Shown piece after piece: positions 62,801 through 64,000 of a DNA stretch of 64,000 nucleotides; position 1 is the first letter of the stretch, and every line of letters starts with the position of its first letter. Source of the DNA: Datnioides undecimradiatus (Eukaryota; Chordata; Actinopteri; Lobotiformes; Datnioididae); NCBI GenBank assembly GCA_008933995.1, contig WARS01000015.1, positions 434,001 through 498,000 on the forward strand, written 5' to 3'. A program made the translations under genes and the position numbers. The notes below the pieces were generated by a model. That model was not told the origin of the DNA. It saw nothing but the letters and a program-made list of their open reading frames with translations, and made no database searches.

Positions 62801-64000
62801 TGAGAAGAATTCATTCAATTAGAGCCCTTGAGTTGCCTCGGCCTGCATCTGCAGGAGAAGAAAAGCAATTTGCATACACATATCTAACACTAAAAACCGA
62901 TTTCAGACTGAAGCTTAGGAAGGGCTTATAAACCGGAGCATCCTCTTCTGATTCTTTTGATTTCACCGGTGCATTACATTTACTGACATATTGTCAATAA
63001 CTAAATCAAGAAATATGATTAATTGAGACCCAACACTTCACATTACTTCACTAACTATTACAACCGAATTCTTATTACAGGTGAGAGGCTGTCTTTGTTA
63101 GTGCTGAGAACTGCTCCTGGTCTGGGTAACGTCACCGTGGACTGGACTGTGCAAGGGCCCCTTGTACACCGGACCTTCACCCAAACCTCAGGAACACTTT
63201 TCTTCACAGAGGTACACCCTAGATGAAAGTCACCGAACAGTGGATTGTGGGATTTTAGTTAAACACATGCATTGGACAGCATTGCGATACAGACACAGCG
63301 TGTTGTTATTGTTGTTCTATGAGGATGGCTGAAGCTGTCAGCCACAGAGATCAGAAAAACGAATAACAGCTAATAAAATATATTATAAAAAGTTGTAAAT
63401 TGCAGCTTTAATTATTTATTTGTGGTGTTTCTTCTACAGGGAGAACTAAATGACACCATAGTCCTGCAGCTTTTCGATGATGCCGCTCCAGAAGACAAAG
63501 ACGAGTACAAAGTTTCCTTGTCCAACATAAAAACTTTCGGTAATGCATCTGCTTTTAACGTGTTTGTGCTTGTTCACCTCAAAATAACACGAGTTAAAAT
63601 GCAGCTCAGCATTCCCCTGACTTCCGCACAGGTGTTGTGGTGACAGGCCACGCTGCTCTGGACGCTCAGGGTAGTGAGGCGGTGCTCACTGTGGACACCA
63701 GCGATCAGCCGTACGGCCTGCTGACCATTGCAGAGTCATCCCTTAGGGTGACCACAGAGGAACGGGACCGAACTATAAACATCTACATCAACAGGGAGTT
63801 TGGAGCCTCGGGTCAGTGGGCCACGTATGAATATAAACGTGCGTACTGAATTAATAGAAGCATGGCCAGGAAGTTAAATATTAAACCTAAATGTTTGTGC
63901 ACAGGAGCGGTTAATATCACCTATGAGATTATAAGAGGTTCTCTGCAAGACCTGTCCAAGGTAGAGGGTGCACTCGCTGACCCAGGACTTGACTTCATCG
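39260..64000 (+). CDS. adgrv1: Adhesion G-protein-coupled receptor V1 (VLGR1/GPR98), N-terminal part
   Basis: Forty coding exons, all in phase: 39260-39445, 40163-40312, 42810-42905, 44416-44520, 44814-44927, 45035-45265, 45380-45717, 45842-46112, 47262-47588, 48120-48296, 48571-48794, 49773-49899, 50085-50270, 50444-50624, 51141-51304, 51395-51518, 51615-51875, 52779-52905, 53104-53327, 53438-54151, 55598-55971, 56611-56790, 57214-57394, 57512-57705, 57795-57924, 58220-58300, 58715-58854, 58981-59346, 59454-59697, 59806-60021, 60123-60338, 60437-60681, 60771-60952, 61283-61781, 61879-62188, 62350-62562, 63081-63211, 63440-63539, 63632-63811 and 63905 onward. They encode about 2,868 of roughly 6,300 residues: a signal peptide, about 21 Calx-beta repeats with DDxxPExxExF calcium motifs, a LamG domain and a PAN-like insert. 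The rest, including GPS and seven-helix parts, is outside the window. The protein forms stereocilia ankle links and photoreceptor periciliary links; human loss causes Usher syndrome 2C. Confidence 0.96.
40339..40366 (+). repeat. (TG)14 microsatellite
   Basis: Fourteen uninterrupted TG units start 26 bases inside the intron after adgrv1 exon 3. Confidence 0.95.
43423..43440 (+). repeat. Poly-G run (18 G)
   Basis: Eighteen consecutive G, preceded by more G-rich sequence, lie in the intron between adgrv1 exons 4 and 5. The length is likely imprecise. Confidence 0.9.
44416..46112 (+). other. adgrv1: adgrv1 exons 5-9: Calx-beta 2-4
   Basis: Five closely spaced exons (introns of 107-293 bases) carry repeats with the calcium motifs DDQVPEDDEVF, DDNQPEIAESF and DDLPEEAEAF. 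Each repeat is followed by an acidic linker such as NDSPLRF or NDKPHG. Several N-glycosylation sequons (NIT, NAS, NWT) are visible. Introns tend to fall in the loop near the PExxE motif. Confidence 0.9.
47262..50270 (+). other. adgrv1: adgrv1 exons 10-14: Calx-beta 5-7, repeat 5 degenerate
   Basis: Exon 10 begins in the acidic linker DSDDVYG. Repeat 5 has NDAFLQNGANF where the others have DDxxPExxExF, so its calcium site is probably lost. The same change is in the human protein. Repeat 6 has DNIPEVNETL. Repeat 7 has DGVPELDETF, split after PE by the exon 14/15 intron. Exons 11 and 12 encode RDGTDGRAVVFWSL, strongly conserved. Confidence 0.9.
49555..49665. promoter_or_regulatory. Possible conserved intronic element (POU/PBX-type sites)
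   Basis: Within the intron after exon 12, TGATTGACA (49566-49574, PBX/MEIS-like), TTATTAAAAG and the octamer ATTTGCAT (49630-49637) lie in non-repetitive sequence that looks constrained by eye. This is pattern judgement only. Confidence 0.25.
50444..53327 (+). other. adgrv1: adgrv1 exons 15-20: Calx-beta 8-10
   Basis: The calcium motifs are DEIPEDMENF, DDNIPETDEPF and DKLPEFNEFF. The exon 15/16 junction forms HW-AVYPVVRNRG. The exon 19/20 junction forms NGFYVLRARG and depends on TTTTA|GTAAGA, so reading through that donor meets TAG at once. Exon 17 uses an AAG acceptor (51392-51394). A 0.9-kb intron separates exons 18 and 19. Confidence 0.88.
53438..55971 (+). other. adgrv1: adgrv1 exons 21-22: LamG domain nested in Calx-beta 11
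   Basis: The 714-base exon 21 starts with half a Calx-beta repeat, up to GTFGDVRVAWEIV. It then leaves the repeat pattern through a basic stretch (PHARRHHS) into a LamG/pentraxin-like domain: NFTFSAWLVPRPDADGFIVC, YYGVKIHTNESHVTV, then WMHIIITVDDGIIEFFLDG. Exon 22 closes it with YTGLLQDVRLYRTKLNRSHI. The Calx-beta repeat then resumes (RDDNEEEGEEVFYLQL) and ends in KSDNANG. The intron between the two exons is 1.4 kb and otherwise empty. Confidence 0.9.
56611..58854 (+). other. adgrv1: adgrv1 exons 23-28: Calx-beta 12-13 and Ser-Gly linker
   Basis: Repeat 12 holds DDNLPELAESF and the conserved GSTPTSGASIDP. Repeat 13 holds DNPVPELDKIF. Its long final loop is made by the 81-base exon 27, which encodes EGSGSGESDSD followed by a His-rich end, and by exon 28 (ASLGVASRITVTIAASDDAHG). 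The exon 25 donor (GAG|GTCGGA) is weak. The exon 23 donor is the first unit of a GT microsatellite. Confidence 0.88.
56791..56831 (+). repeat. Compound (GT)n-(GA)n microsatellite at a splice donor
   Basis: (GT)9 starts at the first base of the intron after exon 23. A short TTGTGT break and a (GA)n run to about 56831 follow. Confidence 0.9.
58981..60952 (+). other. adgrv1: adgrv1 exons 29-34: Calx-beta 14-17
   Basis: Six exons with short introns (about 90-110 bases) encode repeats with QDEIPELDESF, DDEDPERDESVF, NDVVPELEETF and ADDEPEITE. Linkers are ASDDPYG, ASDNAFG, PSDDPFG and ANDNPYG. The exon 30/31 junction gives RLISSSPSLGPRTD. The exon 31/32 junction gives VSEDYSVAS, using an acceptor with a weak pyrimidine tract (CCGATAG). 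Confidence 0.88.
61283..62188 (+). other. adgrv1: adgrv1 exons 35-36: PAN/apple-like insert in Calx-beta 18
   Basis: Exon 35 (499 bases) opens with the Calx-beta strand GGHFGRLEIVYSTS and then inserts about 95 residues. These contain four cysteines at about 2420, 2424, 2430 and 2444 (61464-61538), spaced C-x3-C-x5-C-x13-C, with CQAFSLSSG in the middle. The Calx-beta pattern resumes at AVAGSDYTPV and has its calcium motif TDKFPEMDESF. The cysteine spacing and the C-x-AF phrase resemble PAN/apple modules. Exon 36 uses an AAG acceptor and begins repeat 19. Confidence 0.85.
62350..64000 (+). other. adgrv1: adgrv1 exons 37-41: Calx-beta 19-21, cut by the window edge
   Basis: Repeat 19 ends with DDIEPEDNESL and the linker ANDNVAG. 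Repeat 20 has DDAAPEDKDEY. Repeat 21 starts at LLTIAESSLRV and is cut after GALADPGLDFI at the last base of the window. Introns here are 92-518 bases. The largest (62563-63080) holds a possible regulatory segment. Confidence 0.88.
62740..62885. promoter_or_regulatory. Possible conserved intronic element with octamer site
   Basis: The intron after exon 37 holds ATTCAATTAGAG (homeodomain-like), a CCTGCATCTGCAGG palindrome and an ATTTGCAT octamer at 62868-62875. The segment is unique-looking and not simple repeat. Conservation cannot be tested here. Confidence 0.22.

Noticed and set aside
1..64000. CRISPR arrays, operons, phage or insertion sequences
   Set aside because: The window is spliced vertebrate DNA; no regularly spaced direct repeats or bacterial gene layout were seen.

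Overview
This is a vertebrate nuclear genome window, most likely from a ray-finned (acanthomorph/perciform-like) fish. Split genes have canonical GT-AG introns. The deduced proteins are strongly vertebrate-like. Introns are fairly compact and carry many CA/GT microsatellites. At least one interspersed repeat (about 1175-1470) is of a kind I recognise from perciform genomes. Nothing bacterial, phage-like, viral or CRISPR-like was seen. No search could be run; gene names rest on recognition of the translated exons.

Layout. 1-5.5 kb has no supported gene; it holds a TA-flanked palindromic MITE, an interspersed repeat and a long polypyrimidine tract. 6.1-14.3 kb (+) is rhotekin (rtkn): HR1, anillin-homology and PH domains, ending in a PDZ-binding tail. 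Its first exon is uncertain. 17.06-19.25 kb (-) is mblac2, three exons. 20.0-22.6 kb (+) is polr3g, head-to-head with mblac2 across a compact CCAAT/GC-box/CRE-like promoter. 23.8-25.8 kb (-) is lysmd3, tail-to-tail with polr3g. Near 27.2-28.2 kb lies a second head-to-head promoter. It serves lysmd3 leftward and, by inference, a non-coding first exon of adgrv1 rightward. After an 11-kb first intron, 39.26-64.0 kb (+) holds the first 40 coding exons of adgrv1 (VLGR1/GPR98), about 2,868 codons. The gene continues past the window edge.

The order mblac2-polr3g-lysmd3-adgrv1 with these orientations is also the human 5q14.3 order, which supports every name in the block. Human RTKN is elsewhere (2p13), so rtkn next to mblac2 is probably a fish-lineage arrangement. 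The genes do unrelated jobs (Rho effector, acyl-CoA thioesterase, RNA polymerase III subunit, LysM membrane protein, giant adhesion GPCR); the shared features are promoters and 3' ends, not a pathway.

The most interesting signals are in adgrv1. Two foreign modules, a LamG domain (exons 21-22) and a four-cysteine PAN/apple-like segment (exon 35), sit inside Calx-beta repeats at what looks like the same loop. A tiny exon (27) encodes an acidic Ser-Gly cluster that resembles a glycosaminoglycan attachment site. The rtkn gene has a GC-AG intron and two NAGNAG tandem acceptors. I found no convincing novel multi-gene system.
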